In this document: piece after piece, positions 39,545-47,900 of the stretch
How the letters are laid out: every line of letters starts with the position of its first letter
How positions within the stretch are numbered: position 1 is the stretch's first letter
Source: Kitasatospora sp. NBC_01246
GTDB lineage: Bacteria > Actinomycetota > Actinomycetes > Streptomycetales > Streptomycetaceae
Length of the DNA stretch: 64,000 nt
Assembly: GCF_036226505.1 (NCBI RefSeq)
Contig: NZ_CP108484.1
Span: forward strand, 5,704,001 to 5,768,000
Direction of reading: 5' to 3'
Made by a program: the position numbers and the translations under genes
Notes under the pieces: model-generated
What the model was told of the DNA's origin: nothing
Databases searched by the model: none
What the model saw: the letters and a program-made list of their open reading frames with translations, nothing else

Positions 39545-40714
39545 ATGAACCAGACGATGAACCACCCTCAGCACCCCTCCGAAGCGGGGCGGGAGGCCGA
39601 GCCCGAGCGTCTCGCCAGGGCAGCGCTGAGCAGGCTCAGCGAACCGGGCGACGCTGTCCTGGGTCGGTGGCTCACCCAGCTCGACGCCGCCGATGTCGTC
39701 CGGGCGATCCGGGACGGCACCGTCCCCGACCATCCGGGCCCGGACGCGGAGCGGCTCGCCGCCTACCGGGCCAGGCTGGTCGACGTCGACCCCGTCGCGG
39801 ACCTGGAGCGAGTGCGTACGGCCGGTGGGCGCTTCATCATTCCGGGCGACACGGAATGGCCGAGCCAACTCGACGACCTGGGAGCCGGCAGACCGCTCGG
39901 GCTCTGGTTGTCCGGGACGGGTTCCCTGCGACTGCTCGCCCTCCGCTCGGTCGCGGTCGTCGGCGCGCGGGCCTGCACGGCCTACGGAGCGCACGTCGCG
40001 GGGGAGCTGTCGGCGCAACTGGCCGAACGCGGGTGGGTGGTGGCCTCCGGCGCGGCGTACGGGATCGACGCGGCCGCCCACCGGGGTGCGCTGGCCGTCG
40101 GGGGGATGAGCATCGGAGTCCTCGCCTGCGGGGTCGATGTGGCCTACCCGAGGGGCAACGCCCAGTTGATCCGACGGATCGCCTCCCAGGGACTGCTGCT
40201 GAGCGAGCTTCCGCCGGGGGAGCACCCGAACCGGTTCCGGTTCGTGCTGCGCAATCGCGTGATCGCGGCCCTCACCCGAGGGACGGTGGTGGTCGAGGCG
40301 GCGTTGCGCAGCGGGGCGCTGAGTACGGCCAGACGCGCCCGGGACCTCAACCGGCACACGATGGGTGTCGCCGGCCCGGTGACGTCGGAGCTCTCGGCCG
40401 GAGTGCACGCCCTGATTCGCGGCGGCGCCACGCTGGTCACCGACGCGGCGGAGGTCGCCGAGCTGATCGGCGCGATCGGTGACGACCTCGCGCCCCAACG
40501 CGGCGGGCCGGTGCTGCCGAGGGACCTCCTGGAGCCGGTCGTGGCGAGGGTCCTGGAGGCGGTGCCGGCGACGGCGGAGGGTGCGCCGGTGGAGCGCCTG
40601 GCCCGGCAGTCGGGTCTCCCGCCGGACGAAGTGCTCCACCGGCTCTACGAGTTGGGGTCGCTCGGCTTCGTGGAACGGCACGGTGCTCACTGGCGACTGG
40701 TGCGTGGCCGGTGA
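39545..40714 (+). CDS. dprA: DNA-processing protein DprA
   Basis: 389-aa Rossmann-fold protein that protects incoming single-stranded DNA and loads RecA. Family motifs: V-A-V-V-G-A-R-A-C-T-A-Y-G, S-G-A-A-Y-G-I-D-A-A-A-H-R-G-A-L, L-A-C-G-V-D-V-A-Y-P-R-G-N and F-R-F-V-L-R-N-R-V-I-A-A-L. A C-terminal winged-helix-like domain (L-A-R-Q-S-G-L-P-P-D-E-V-L-H-R-L-Y-E-L) is present. ATG 39545, 2 nt after comM with AAGGAGA upstream. Last gene of the operon. Confidence 0.95.
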   Translation: MNQTMNHPQHPSEAGREAEPERLARAALSRLSEPGDAVLGRWLTQLDAADVVRAIRDGTVPDHPGPDAERLAAYRARLVDVDPVADLERVRTAGGRFIIPGDTEWPSQLDDLGAGRPLGLWLSGTGSLRLLALRSVAVVGARACTAYGAHVAGELSAQLAERGWVVASGAAYGIDAAAHRGALAVGGMSIGVLACGVDVAYPRGNAQLIRRIASQGLLLSELPPGEHPNRFRFVLRNRVIAALTRGTVVVEAALRSGALSTARRARDLNRHTMGVAGPVTSELSAGVHALIRGGATLVTDAAEVAELIGAIGDDLAPQRGGPVLPRDLLEPVVARVLEAVPATAEGAPVERLARQSGLPPDEVLHRLYELGSLGFVERHGAHWRLVRGR

Positions 40715-40952
40715 CCGATCGGGCGGATCAGGACGAATCGGGAGGCGGCCGGGTGCGCCGCCGTCGGCGGGAGGTGGGGCGGTGAATCGCCGGTCAAGGC
40801 GTTCACCCCCGCTGCCGGGTCCCGGCGACACGAACGCCACCGGATCGGGGGACGACCGAGTGGCGGTAGCACATTGCAGTGAGTCGGTCACGCTACGCTC
40901 GCCATGCCTTCCCTATCAGCACATGACTCGGCAGAACGGCGCAGACCAACGC

Positions 40953-42083
40953 ATGCCCACACACATTCCCGGACACAGAGTGACCGGTGGCGCCCGGTCC
41001 TCGGGAGGGCCGCGGACCGAGCGGCGCCCCGTGACCGAGTTCCCGCCCAAGGCGACGGGTGCGATGGGGGCCCTTGCCCGGCAGGGTGGCCGACCGGCGC
41101 ACACCGGCGCGTACGCCGGTCGGCCGGACGAGCCCGGTCCGCCGGACGCTTCCGAAGCGGCCGGTACGTCCGAAGTGGCTACCGCCCCCGAGGTGGCCGC
41201 CGTCCCCGGCCCGGCCCAGGGCCAGGACGCCGCGCCCGTACCCGCGGAGACGTCCACACAAGCGGAGGTGCCCGCTCCCGCCGGAACGCCGACACCACGG
41301 CGGGAGTCGGGCGTCGGCTCCGACCGCACGGCGCTGGAAGCGCTCTGGCGCTCCTACAAGGAGACGGGCGACCAGCGATTGCGGGAGCAGCTGATCCTGC
41401 ACTACTCACCGCTCGTCAAATACGTGGCGGGCCGGGTCGGGGTCGGTTTGCCCTCCAACGTCGAGCAGGCGGACTTCGTCTCCTCGGGTGTCTTCGGGCT
41501 GATCGACGCGATCGAGAAGTTCGACATCGATCGGGCCATCAAGTTCGAGACCTACGCGATCAGCCGGATCCGCGGCGCGATCATCGACGAGCTCCGGGCC
41601 CTGGACTGGATCCCGCGTTCGGTGCGGCAGAAGGCGAAGGCGGTCGAGCGGACGTACGCGACCCTGGAGGCCCGGCTGCGCCGCACACCGCACGAGCCCG
41701 AGGTCGCGGCCGAGATGGGCATCGCGATCGAGGACCTGCACGCCATCTTCAGCCAGCTCTCCCTCGCCAACGTGGTGGCGCTGGACGAACTGCTCCACCC
41801 GGTGGGCGAGGGCGGGGACCGGCCAAGCCTGGGCGACACCCTGGAGGACCGCGGCGCGGACAACCCCGTGGAGGTGGCCGAGGACCGGGAGCTGCGCAGA
41901 CTGCTGGCACAGGCGATCAACACCCTGCCCGAGCGGGAGAAGACCGTCGTGACGCTCTACTACTACGAGGGCCTCACCCTCGCGGAGATCGGCCAGGTGC
42001 TGGGGGTGACGGAGAGCCGGGTCAGCCAGATCCACACCAAGTCGGTGCTGCAGTTGCGAGCCAAGCTGTCGGACATCCGGTAG
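40953..42083 (+). CDS. whiG: Sporulation sigma factor WhiG with extended N-terminus
   Basis: RNA polymerase sigma factor of the FliA type that commits aerial hyphae to sporulation. Region 2 (L-W-R-S-Y-K...L-V-K-Y-V-A-G-R-V, D-A-I-E-K-F-D-I-D-R-A-I-K-F-E-T-Y-A), region 3 and region 4 (L-P-E-R-E-K-T-V-V-T-L-Y-Y-Y-E-G-L-T-L-A-E-I) are intact. The start ATG 40953 (M-P-T-H-I-P-G) resembles the known WhiG N-terminus, but the sigma core begins only near residue 130; I recall S. coelicolor WhiG as 280 aa, so about 95 residues of Pro/Ala/Thr/Glu-rich sequence are extra. ATG 40923 is an alternative start. 238 nt after dprA. Confidence 0.93.
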   Translation: MPTHIPGHRVTGGARSSGGPRTERRPVTEFPPKATGAMGALARQGGRPAHTGAYAGRPDEPGPPDASEAAGTSEVATAPEVAAVPGPAQGQDAAPVPAETSTQAEVPAPAGTPTPRRESGVGSDRTALEALWRSYKETGDQRLREQLILHYSPLVKYVAGRVGVGLPSNVEQADFVSSGVFGLIDAIEKFDIDRAIKFETYAISRIRGAIIDELRALDWIPRSVRQKAKAVERTYATLEARLRRTPHEPEVAAEMGIAIEDLHAIFSQLSLANVVALDELLHPVGEGGDRPSLGDTLEDRGADNPVEVAEDRELRRLLAQAINTLPEREKTVVTLYYYEGLTLAEIGQVLGVTESRVSQIHTKSVLQLRAKLSDIR

Positions 42084-42219
42084 CGGCCCCTTCGGCACCC
42101 GATCGTTCGGCAGCACCGACCCCTGGCGGGCTGCCTGCGGGGTGCTTCCGCCCTTCCGCCGGATCCCCTCCACGCACCCCGTCATGCGCGGCGCCGTATC
42201 GGCGGGGTGTAGGGCTCCG

Positions 42220-42225
42220 TACAGT
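42220..42225 (+). promoter_or_regulatory. -10 motif for leaderless TetR gene
   Basis: TACAGT ends 6 nt before GTG 42232 and no ribosome binding site precedes that codon. The -35 is not evident. Confidence 0.5.
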
Positions 42226-42231
42226 GGGACA

Positions 42232-42828
42232 GTGCCGAAGATCCGAGCGGCCACTTTGGCCGAGCACCGACAGCTGCAGCGGGCAGCCCTCCTCGATGCT
42301 GCCCGCAGCCTGCTCACCGAGGGGGGAATGGATGCCCTGACCTTCCCCGCGCTCGCGGCGCGCACCGGTCTGGCGCGCTCCTCGGTCTACGAGTACTTCC
42401 GTTCCCGCGCCGCTGTGGTCGAGCTGCTCTGCGAGGTCGACTTCCCGCTCTGGGCGGCCGAGATCGAGGCCGGGATGGAGAGCTGCGACACCGCGGCGGC
42501 CCGGATCGAGGCCTACGTCCGAGGTCAGCTCGCGCTGGCCGGGGACCCTCGGCACCGGGCAGTGGCGGCGATCTCGGCGCTGGAGCTGGACGAAGCGGCG
42601 CGCGAGCGGATCCGGGCGGCCCACGGCAAGCTCGTCGGCCTGGTGGTCCAGGCCCTCCAGGACCTCGGTCACGAGCAGCCGCGGCTGGCTGCCGGGCTGC
42701 TCCAGGGAATCGTGGAGGCCGCCGTTCGGCAGGCCGAGCAGCGTCCTACCGGTGGACCGGCCCTGAGTCAGGAAGTGATCGCGGACGCCGCGGTCGCGCT
42801 CGCCCTGCACGGCCTGGGCGGGAGCTGA
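42232..42828 (+). CDS. TetR-family transcriptional regulator
   Basis: 198-aa regulator. The N-terminal helix-turn-helix is clear: L-L-D-A-A-R-S-L-L-T-E-G-G-M-D-A-L-T-F-P-A-L-A-A-R-T-G-L-A-R-S-S-V-Y-E-Y-F-R-S. The C-terminal ligand domain is short and Ala-rich. GTG 42232 is chosen because of the TACAGT -10 motif and because the family start lies just there. Target unknown; it sits alone between whiG and the convergent M23 gene. Confidence 0.9.
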   Translation: MPKIRAATLAEHRQLQRAALLDAARSLLTEGGMDALTFPALAARTGLARSSVYEYFRSRAAVVELLCEVDFPLWAAEIEAGMESCDTAAARIEAYVRGQLALAGDPRHRAVAAISALELDEAARERIRAAHGKLVGLVVQALQDLGHEQPRLAAGLLQGIVEAAVRQAEQRPTGGPALSQEVIADAAVALALHGLGGS

Positions 42829-42842
42829 CCGAGCCGGGCCCG

Positions 42843-42884
42843 GCGCTCCCGTCCGAGCACCGGTCTCAGCGCTCCCGTCCGAGC
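42843..42884. repeat. 16-bp direct repeat at the M23 gene end
   Basis: GCGCTCCCGTCCGAGC occurs at 42843-42858 and 42869-42884. The second copy encodes the last residues of the M23 protein and the first lies just past its stop codon, so a short 26-bp tandem duplication seems to have occurred. Confidence 0.6.
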
Positions 42885-43618
42885 GGGAGCAGTCGGGCCG
42901 CACCGGCTCCGAAGAGGGCCAGGGGATCGAGGTACCAGTCGCCGCGCAGCAGCCCCCAGTGCAGGCAGTCGTGGCCGGCGCAGTGGACGGCACCGGGGGT
43001 GAGCTGCCCGATCACTTCGCCGGCCGTGACGGTGGTGCCGGTGGCGAGGCTCCCGGTGACCGGCAGATAGGTGGTCCGCAGCGGCGGAGATCCTGAGGCC
43101 GGGTGGGTGACGGTGACCACCGGTCGGCCCGCCACCAGGCCGGAGAAGGAGACCACCCCGGGGGCGGCCGACCGGATGTCCGCACCACCCGTGGCGGCGA
43201 GATCGACGCCCCGGTGTCCGGCGGCCCATGGTGTGGCCGGTGCCTCGAAGCGCCTGACCAGCCCACCCGGGCCGCCCACCGGCCACACCCGTCCGCTCCC
43301 GGAACCCGCACCGCCCCCGGAACTGGCACTGGCACCGGCATCGGCATCGACGGAGTCGCGCGAGCCGTGCCCCGCCGCCTCGGCGGCATGGCCCACCGGC
43401 CCCGGCAGAACGGTCAGCAGCAGGGTGGTCACCGTCACAAGCGCGAGCAGCAGCCGGCGGTTGGGTCCGGGCCCCGGCCCGAGTGGCGGGGGCGACGACA
43501 AGCCCCCGACCCCGCCGAGGGCGCCGGACGACGCGGTGGTGGACGAAGCGGCGCCGGACGGCGCGGCGGGGGAGACGGGCGGAACGAACGGAGCGGTGGC
43601 TTCCAGGGCGGTTGTCAT
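42866..43618 (-). CDS. M23 (LytM-like) peptidase-domain exported protein
   Basis: 250-aa exported protein. After a Pro/Ser/Ala-rich N-terminus, a membrane/signal helix (R-R-L-L-L-A-L-V-T-V-T-T-L-L-L-T-V-L) lies near residues 54-72. The LytM domain has G-H-R-G-V-D-L-A-A (H-x3-D zinc motif), G-V-V-S-F-S-G-L-V-A-G and G-E-V-I-G-Q. The last motif reads C-L-H-W-G instead of H-x-H, i.e. the usual first His is Cys. This may impair hydrolysis or reflect a non-catalytic activator role. Start ATG 43618. A pair of DnaA-like boxes lies 50 bp upstream. Confidence 0.87.
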   Translation of the reverse strand: MTTALEATAPFVPPVSPAAPSGAASSTTASSGALGGVGGLSSPPPLGPGPGPNRRLLLALVTVTTLLLTVLPGPVGHAAEAAGHGSRDSVDADAGASASSGGGAGSGSGRVWPVGGPGGLVRRFEAPATPWAAGHRGVDLAATGGADIRSAAPGVVSFSGLVAGRPVVTVTHPASGSPPLRTTYLPVTGSLATGTTVTAGEVIGQLTPGAVHCAGHDCLHWGLLRGDWYLDPLALFGAGAARLLPLGRER

Positions 43619-44295
43619 GCCGCCGAGGTTCTCCGGGGTACGCGAGCCCGACCAGCCCCACCCCGATTCCTGTGGACAACCGGGCCCTGTGGACAGCCGC
43701 CATCCCTCCCACGGGTGACGCGCCCCGAGTGCACCCCCGGCGCGAGCTCCTCCGAGCACGCCCCCCCGCCCCCGCATCCACCCCTGCACGCGGCCCCTCG
43801 CCCCCACCCCCCGGCCTCCCTACCCCAGCCCGGGCCAGGCCGTCCCACCGCCCCCGCCGTCCTGCCCCCGTCCACCGCCCCACCGGCCGTCCCGGCGCGG
43901 TCCCGTCCACCCTCCCTCCCGCTTCCCCGCCCGCCTCCCCACCGACCTCCCGTCCCTGTGGAGTCGCCTGCGGCTCGGCGCTTCCCGTACACTTCACACG
44001 CGACCCGGTCCGCCGGGTCGACTTCGCACGCCCCGCCACCGGTGGACGGATGCGGCTCAGCCGCCGCCCCCGCCAGGTGCGAGTGCCGCTCGGTCCGCCG
44101 AGCCCGAAGGGTCTCCGGACCACTCGGGCCGAAGCGGCTCGGCACGTTCGGGGCGTCAGGCGTGGCTGTCACCTGACTGTCACGGACAAAACCGAGCCTG
44201 ACCCGGCCGTACGCAGACGCCGAGCGGGGAGCGCCACCGCGCGACCCACCACGTCGACTGCGCGGAGCCGGGCGCAACACCTTAGGAGTACGGCT
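43619..44295. other. 677-bp divergent region between M23 gene and rpsB
   Basis: Holds the DnaA-box pair (43669-43697) and a very C-rich, coding-free stretch (43700-43980). It also has a perfect CGACCCGG-TCCG-CCGGGTCG hairpin (44001-44020) and the rpsB promoter/leader. The tract around 44165-44200 is AT-richer (GTCACGGACAAAACC) and may contain the rpsB promoter. Confidence 0.5.
43669..43697 (-). promoter_or_regulatory. Tandem pair of DnaA-like boxes upstream of the M23 gene
   Basis: On the minus strand GCTGTCCACAGG (43697-43686) and GTTGTCCACAGG (43680-43669) form a direct repeat with a 17-bp period and GCCCG between them. The second contains TTGTCCACA, the preferred streptomycete DnaA box; the first differs by one base. 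Ends 50 nt before the M23 ATG. Architecture matches 37059-37087. Confidence 0.7.
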
Positions 44296-45219
44296 ATGGC
44301 CGTCGTCACGATGCGGGAGCTGCTGGAGAGCGGCGTCCACTTCGGTCACCAGACCCGCCGCTGGAACCCGAAGATGAAGCGCTTCATCATCACGGAGCGC
44401 AACGGCATCTACATCATCGACCTCCTGCAGTCGCTGAACTACATCGACCGCGCCTTCGAGTTCATCAAGGAGACCGTTGCCCACGGCGGCAGCGTCCTCT
44501 TCGTCGGCACGAAGAAGCAGGCCCAGGAGGCCATCGCCGAGCAGGCCACCCGCGTGGGCATGCCCTACGTGAACCAGCGCTGGCTCGGCGGCATGCTGAC
44601 CAACTTCCAGACCGTCTACAAGCGCCTTCAGCGGATGAAGGAGCTCGGCGAGATCGACTTCACGGATGTGGCCGGCTCCGGCCTCACCAAGAAGGAGCTC
44701 CTGGTTCTGGAGCGCGAGCACACCAAGCTCGAGAAGACCCTCGGCGGTATCCGCGACATGCAGCGCGTTCCCAGCGCCGTCTGGATCGTGGACACCAAGA
44801 AGGAGCACATCGCTGTCGGCGAGGCCCGGAAGCTCAACATCCCGGTCGTCGCGATCCTCGACACCAACTGTGACCCCGACGAGGTCGACTACAAGATCCC
44901 GGGCAACGACGACGCGATCCGCTCCGTCACCCTGCTGACCCGTGTGATCGCCGACGCCGTCGCCGAGGGCCTCAAGTCCCGCGCGGGTGTCGCCAAGGGC
45001 GACGCGAAGGCCGAGCCGGGCGCCGACCAGCCGCTGGCCGACTGGGAGAAGGACCTCATCGAGGGCGAGAAGAAGGCTGAGGAGGCTCCGGCCGCCGACG
45101 CCGACGCCGCCACCGAGGCCCCCGCCGCCGAGGCTGCTGCCGAGGTCGAGGCCCCCGCCGCCGAGGCCCCCGTCGCCGAGGCTGCGGCCGCCGACGAGGC
45201 TCCGGCCGAGCAGGCCTGA
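44296..45219 (+). CDS. rpsB: 30S ribosomal protein S2
   Basis: 307-aa uS2: M-R-E-L-L-E-S-G-V-H-F-G-H-Q-T-R-R-W-N-P-K-M and V-N-Q-R-W-L-G-G-M-L-T-N are diagnostic. ATG 44296 with TAGGAG 6 nt upstream. The last 65 residues are an Ala/Glu/Asp/Pro-rich tail (A-P-A-A-E repeats), typical of actinomycete S2 and absent from E. coli. First gene of rpsB-tsf; the spacer carries a strong hairpin. Confidence 0.97.
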   Translation: MAVVTMRELLESGVHFGHQTRRWNPKMKRFIITERNGIYIIDLLQSLNYIDRAFEFIKETVAHGGSVLFVGTKKQAQEAIAEQATRVGMPYVNQRWLGGMLTNFQTVYKRLQRMKELGEIDFTDVAGSGLTKKELLVLEREHTKLEKTLGGIRDMQRVPSAVWIVDTKKEHIAVGEARKLNIPVVAILDTNCDPDEVDYKIPGNDDAIRSVTLLTRVIADAVAEGLKSRAGVAKGDAKAEPGADQPLADWEKDLIEGEKKAEEAPAADADAATEAPAAEAAAEVEAPAAEAPVAEAAAADEAPAEQA

Positions 45220-45231
45220 CGTACCAAGGGT

Positions 45232-45270
45232 GAGGGGCACTCGCCGGTACGACACCGGTAAGTGCCCCTC
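45232..45270 (+). terminator. rpsB-tsf intergenic hairpin (terminator or attenuator)
   Basis: 10-bp perfect arms (GAGGGGCACT / AGTGCCCCTC) enclose an inner CCGGT-ACGAC-ACCGG stem. It lies 12 nt after rpsB. rpsB and tsf are usually co-transcribed, so this may be a partial terminator that sets the ratio of the two products. Confidence 0.7.
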
Positions 45271-45348
45271 TCTCCCGTGCCGGGACCGAACCAGCGGTCC
45301 CGGCACAACCCCACGCAGACACGCGAGACGCGAGAAGAGATTCACACC

Positions 45349-46188
45349 ATGGCGAACTTCACCGCCGCGGACGTCAAGAAGCTCCGTGAGCTCACCGGCG
45401 CCGGCATGATGGACTGCAAGAAGGCTCTGGACGAGGCCGAGGGCAACGTCGACAAGGCCGTCGAGCTGCTGCGCATCAAGGGCCAGAAGGGCGTCGCCAA
45501 GCGCGAGGGCCGTGACGCCTCCAACGGCGCCGTCGCCGCGCTGATCGCCGAGGACAAGAAGTCCGGCGTTCTGGTCGAGATCAACTGCGAGACCGACTTC
45601 GTCGCCAAGGGTGACAACTTCGTGCAGGTCGCCGACGCGATCGCCGCCCACGTCGCCGCGTCCGCTCCGGCCGACCTGGACGCCGCGCTGGCTTCCGAGA
45701 TCGAGCCCGGCAAGACCGTCCAGCAGTTCGTGGACGAGGCCAACGCCACCCTGGGCGAGAAGATCGTCTTCCGCCGCTTCGCCCAGTTCGCGGGTGACGG
45801 CTTCGTCGCGGTCTACCTCCACAAGACCAGCCCCGACCTCCCGCCGGCCGTCGGCGTCCTGGTCGAGCTGGACAAGGAGAACGCCGAGGTCGCCAAGGAC
45901 GTCGCGCAGCACATCGCCGCCTTCGCGCCGAAGTACCTCTCCCGCGAGGACATCCCGGCCGAGGACATCGAGAACGAGCGTCGCGTCGCCGAGGCCACCG
46001 CGCGCGAGGAGGGCAAGCCCGAGGCTGCCCTGCCGAAGATCGTCGAGGGTCGCGTCACCGGCTTCGTGAAGGAGTTCTCCGTCCTGGAGCAGGCCTTCGC
46101 GAAGGACAACAAGAAGACCGTCGCCAAGGTCCTCGAGGAGAACGGCGTCGCCCTCAAGCGCTTCGCCCGCTTCCGCGTCGGCGCCTGA
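45349..46188 (+). CDS. tsf: Elongation factor Ts
   Basis: 279-aa nucleotide-exchange factor for EF-Tu. N-terminal UBA-like domain V-K-K-L-R-E-L-T-G-A-G-M-M-D-C-K-K-A-L and the E-I-N-C-E-T-D-F-V-A core motif are exact family signatures. ATG 45349; AGAAGAGA precedes it. Length is normal. Second gene after rpsB. Confidence 0.97.
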   Translation: MANFTAADVKKLRELTGAGMMDCKKALDEAEGNVDKAVELLRIKGQKGVAKREGRDASNGAVAALIAEDKKSGVLVEINCETDFVAKGDNFVQVADAIAAHVAASAPADLDAALASEIEPGKTVQQFVDEANATLGEKIVFRRFAQFAGDGFVAVYLHKTSPDLPPAVGVLVELDKENAEVAKDVAQHIAAFAPKYLSREDIPAEDIENERRVAEATAREEGKPEAALPKIVEGRVTGFVKEFSVLEQAFAKDNKKTVAKVLEENGVALKRFARFRVGA

Positions 46189-46217
46189 GCCACGTTCCAC
46201 CGGACTCCCGGCACGTT

Positions 46218-46223
46218 TAGGCT
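46218..46223 (+). promoter_or_regulatory. Possible -10 of a pyrH-frr-cdsA promoter
   Basis: TAGGCT, a good actinomycete -10, lies in the 262-bp tsf-pyrH gap; the -35 17 bp upstream (TTCCAC) is poor. A CCCGCCC/GGGCGGG hairpin (46234-46255) follows in the predicted leader. Confidence 0.35.
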
Positions 46224-46450
46224 GGGAACCGCCCCCGCCCGCTGACCAGGGCGGGAGGGACGCGCCGAACGGGCTCACCCAGCGTCATCCGTCTATGGGC
46301 GGGCCGCGTCGGCACCATGAACGACGAGGAGGCCATTGCCGTGCAGGACACCGTACCGGTTCCCGCGGCAGTGGCCTCCTCGCGTGTACGCGCAGGTCGG
46401 GGATCCGCACACCCGCGCCTGTGAACCAGTAGGTGTAGAAGGAGAAGTCC

Positions 46451-47215
46451 ATGCAGGAGACGCAGGAGACCGCGCAGGACCCGCAGGCCGGCTCGCCCCG
46501 CCGGGTGCTGCTGAAGCTGTCCGGTGAGGCTTTCGCCGGTGGCGGCGGGCTCGGCGTCGACCCGGACGTCGTGCACGCGATCGCCCGTGAGATCGCCACG
46601 GTCGTCCGCGCCGGTACCGAGGTCGCGGTGGTCATCGGTGGTGGCAACTTCTTCCGCGGCGCCGAACTCCAGGTGCGCGGCATGGACCGGGCCCGCTCCG
46701 ACTACATGGGCATGCTCGGCACCGTGATGAACTGCCTGGCGCTGCAGGACTTCCTGGTCAAGGAGGGCATCGAGACCCGGGTCCAGACCGCGATCACCAT
46801 GGGCCAGGTCGCCGAGCCGTACCTGCCGCTGCGCGCCGTCCGGCACCTGGAGAAGGGCCGTGTGGTGATCTTCGGCGCCGGTATGGGCATGCCCTACTTC
46901 TCCACCGACACCACGGCCGTCCAGCGTGCGCTGGAGATCCACGCGGACGTGCTGCTGATGGGCAAGAACGGCGTGGACGGCGTCTACGACTCCGACCCCC
47001 GGACCAACCCGGACGCGGTCAAGTTCGACGCGCTGGAGTACTCCGAGGTCATCGCGCGCGACCTCAAGGTCGCCGACCTCACCGCGATCACGCTGTGCAA
47101 GGACAACAACCTCCCGATGCTCGTCTTCGAGCTGCTGGCGGAGGGCAATATCGCGCGTGCGGTGAAGAGTGAGAAGATCGGCACACTCATCAGCCAGGAT
47201 TCTGTCCGGGCCTGA
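46451..47215 (+). CDS. pyrH: Uridylate kinase
   Basis: 254-aa UMP kinase, making UDP for nucleotide and RNA synthesis. Belongs to the amino-acid-kinase fold: V-L-L-K-L-S-G-E-A-F near 19-28, V-V-I-G-G-G-N-F-F-R-G, D-Y-M-G-M-L-G-T-V-M-N and M-G-K-N-G-V-D-G-V-Y-D-S-D. AAGGAGA 5 nt before ATG 46451. Followed by frr after 127 nt. Confidence 0.97.
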   Translation: MQETQETAQDPQAGSPRRVLLKLSGEAFAGGGGLGVDPDVVHAIAREIATVVRAGTEVAVVIGGGNFFRGAELQVRGMDRARSDYMGMLGTVMNCLALQDFLVKEGIETRVQTAITMGQVAEPYLPLRAVRHLEKGRVVIFGAGMGMPYFSTDTTAVQRALEIHADVLLMGKNGVDGVYDSDPRTNPDAVKFDALEYSEVIARDLKVADLTAITLCKDNNLPMLVFELLAEGNIARAVKSEKIGTLISQDSVRA

Positions 47216-47342
47216 GCAGCAATCAGCCGTACGGGACGGCGTCGCTACGCCGGCACCGCGTTCGGCGGCCGCCACACCGCGACCGGCTTCGACACCGACA
47301 CCGGTCGGGACAACAGCAGATGAACCGGACAGGGAGTACACA

Positions 47343-47900
47343 GTGATCGAAGAGACCCTCCTCGAGGCCGAGGAGAAGATGGAGAAGGCCGTCGAGGTCG
47401 CCAAGAACGACTTCGCCGCCATCCGGACCGGCCGTGCGCACCCGGCGATGTTCGCCAAGATCGTGGCCGAGTACTACGGCGCCGTGACGCCGATCAACCA
47501 GCTGGCCTCGTTCTCCGTGCCGGAGCCGCGGATGGCCATCGTCTCGCCGTTCGACAAGACCGCGCTGAAGGCCATCGAGCAGGCGATCCGCGACTCCGAC
47601 CTCGGCGTCAACCCGTCCAACGACGGGTCCATCATCCGGGTGGTGCTCCCCGAGCTCACCGAGGAGCGTCGCCGCGACTACATCAAGGTCGCCCGCGGCA
47701 AGGGCGAGGACGCGAAGGTCTCGATCCGTTCCGTGCGCCGCAAGGCCAAGGACGGCATCGACAAGCTGGTCAAGGACGGCGAGATCGGCGAGGACGACGG
47801 CCGTCGCGCCGAGAAGGAGCTCGACGACACCACGGCCAAGTACGTGGCCGCCGTCGACGAGCTGCTGAAGCACAAGGAAGCCGAGCTGCTCGAAGTCTGA
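47343..47900 (+). CDS. frr: Ribosome recycling factor
   Basis: 185-aa RRF, the exact family length. With EF-G it splits post-termination ribosomes. Seen: A-I-R-T-G-R-A-H-P-A-M-F, I-R-D-S-D-L-G-V-N-P-S-N-D-G-S-I-I-R-V and L-P-E-L-T-E-E-R-R-R. GTG 47343 with GGGAG upstream. Its stop overlaps the cdsA ATG by one base (TGATG). Confidence 0.97.
   Translation: MIEETLLEAEEKMEKAVEVAKNDFAAIRTGRAHPAMFAKIVAEYYGAVTPINQLASFSVPEPRMAIVSPFDKTALKAIEQAIRDSDLGVNPSNDGSIIRVVLPELTEERRRDYIKVARGKGEDAKVSIRSVRRKAKDGIDKLVKDGEIGEDDGRRAEKELDDTTAKYVAAVDELLKHKEAELLEV

Noticed and set aside
43615..46278. Minus-strand open frame across rpsB and tsf
   Set aside because: Antisense to two ribosomal genes; Gly/Leu/Asp-rich artefact.
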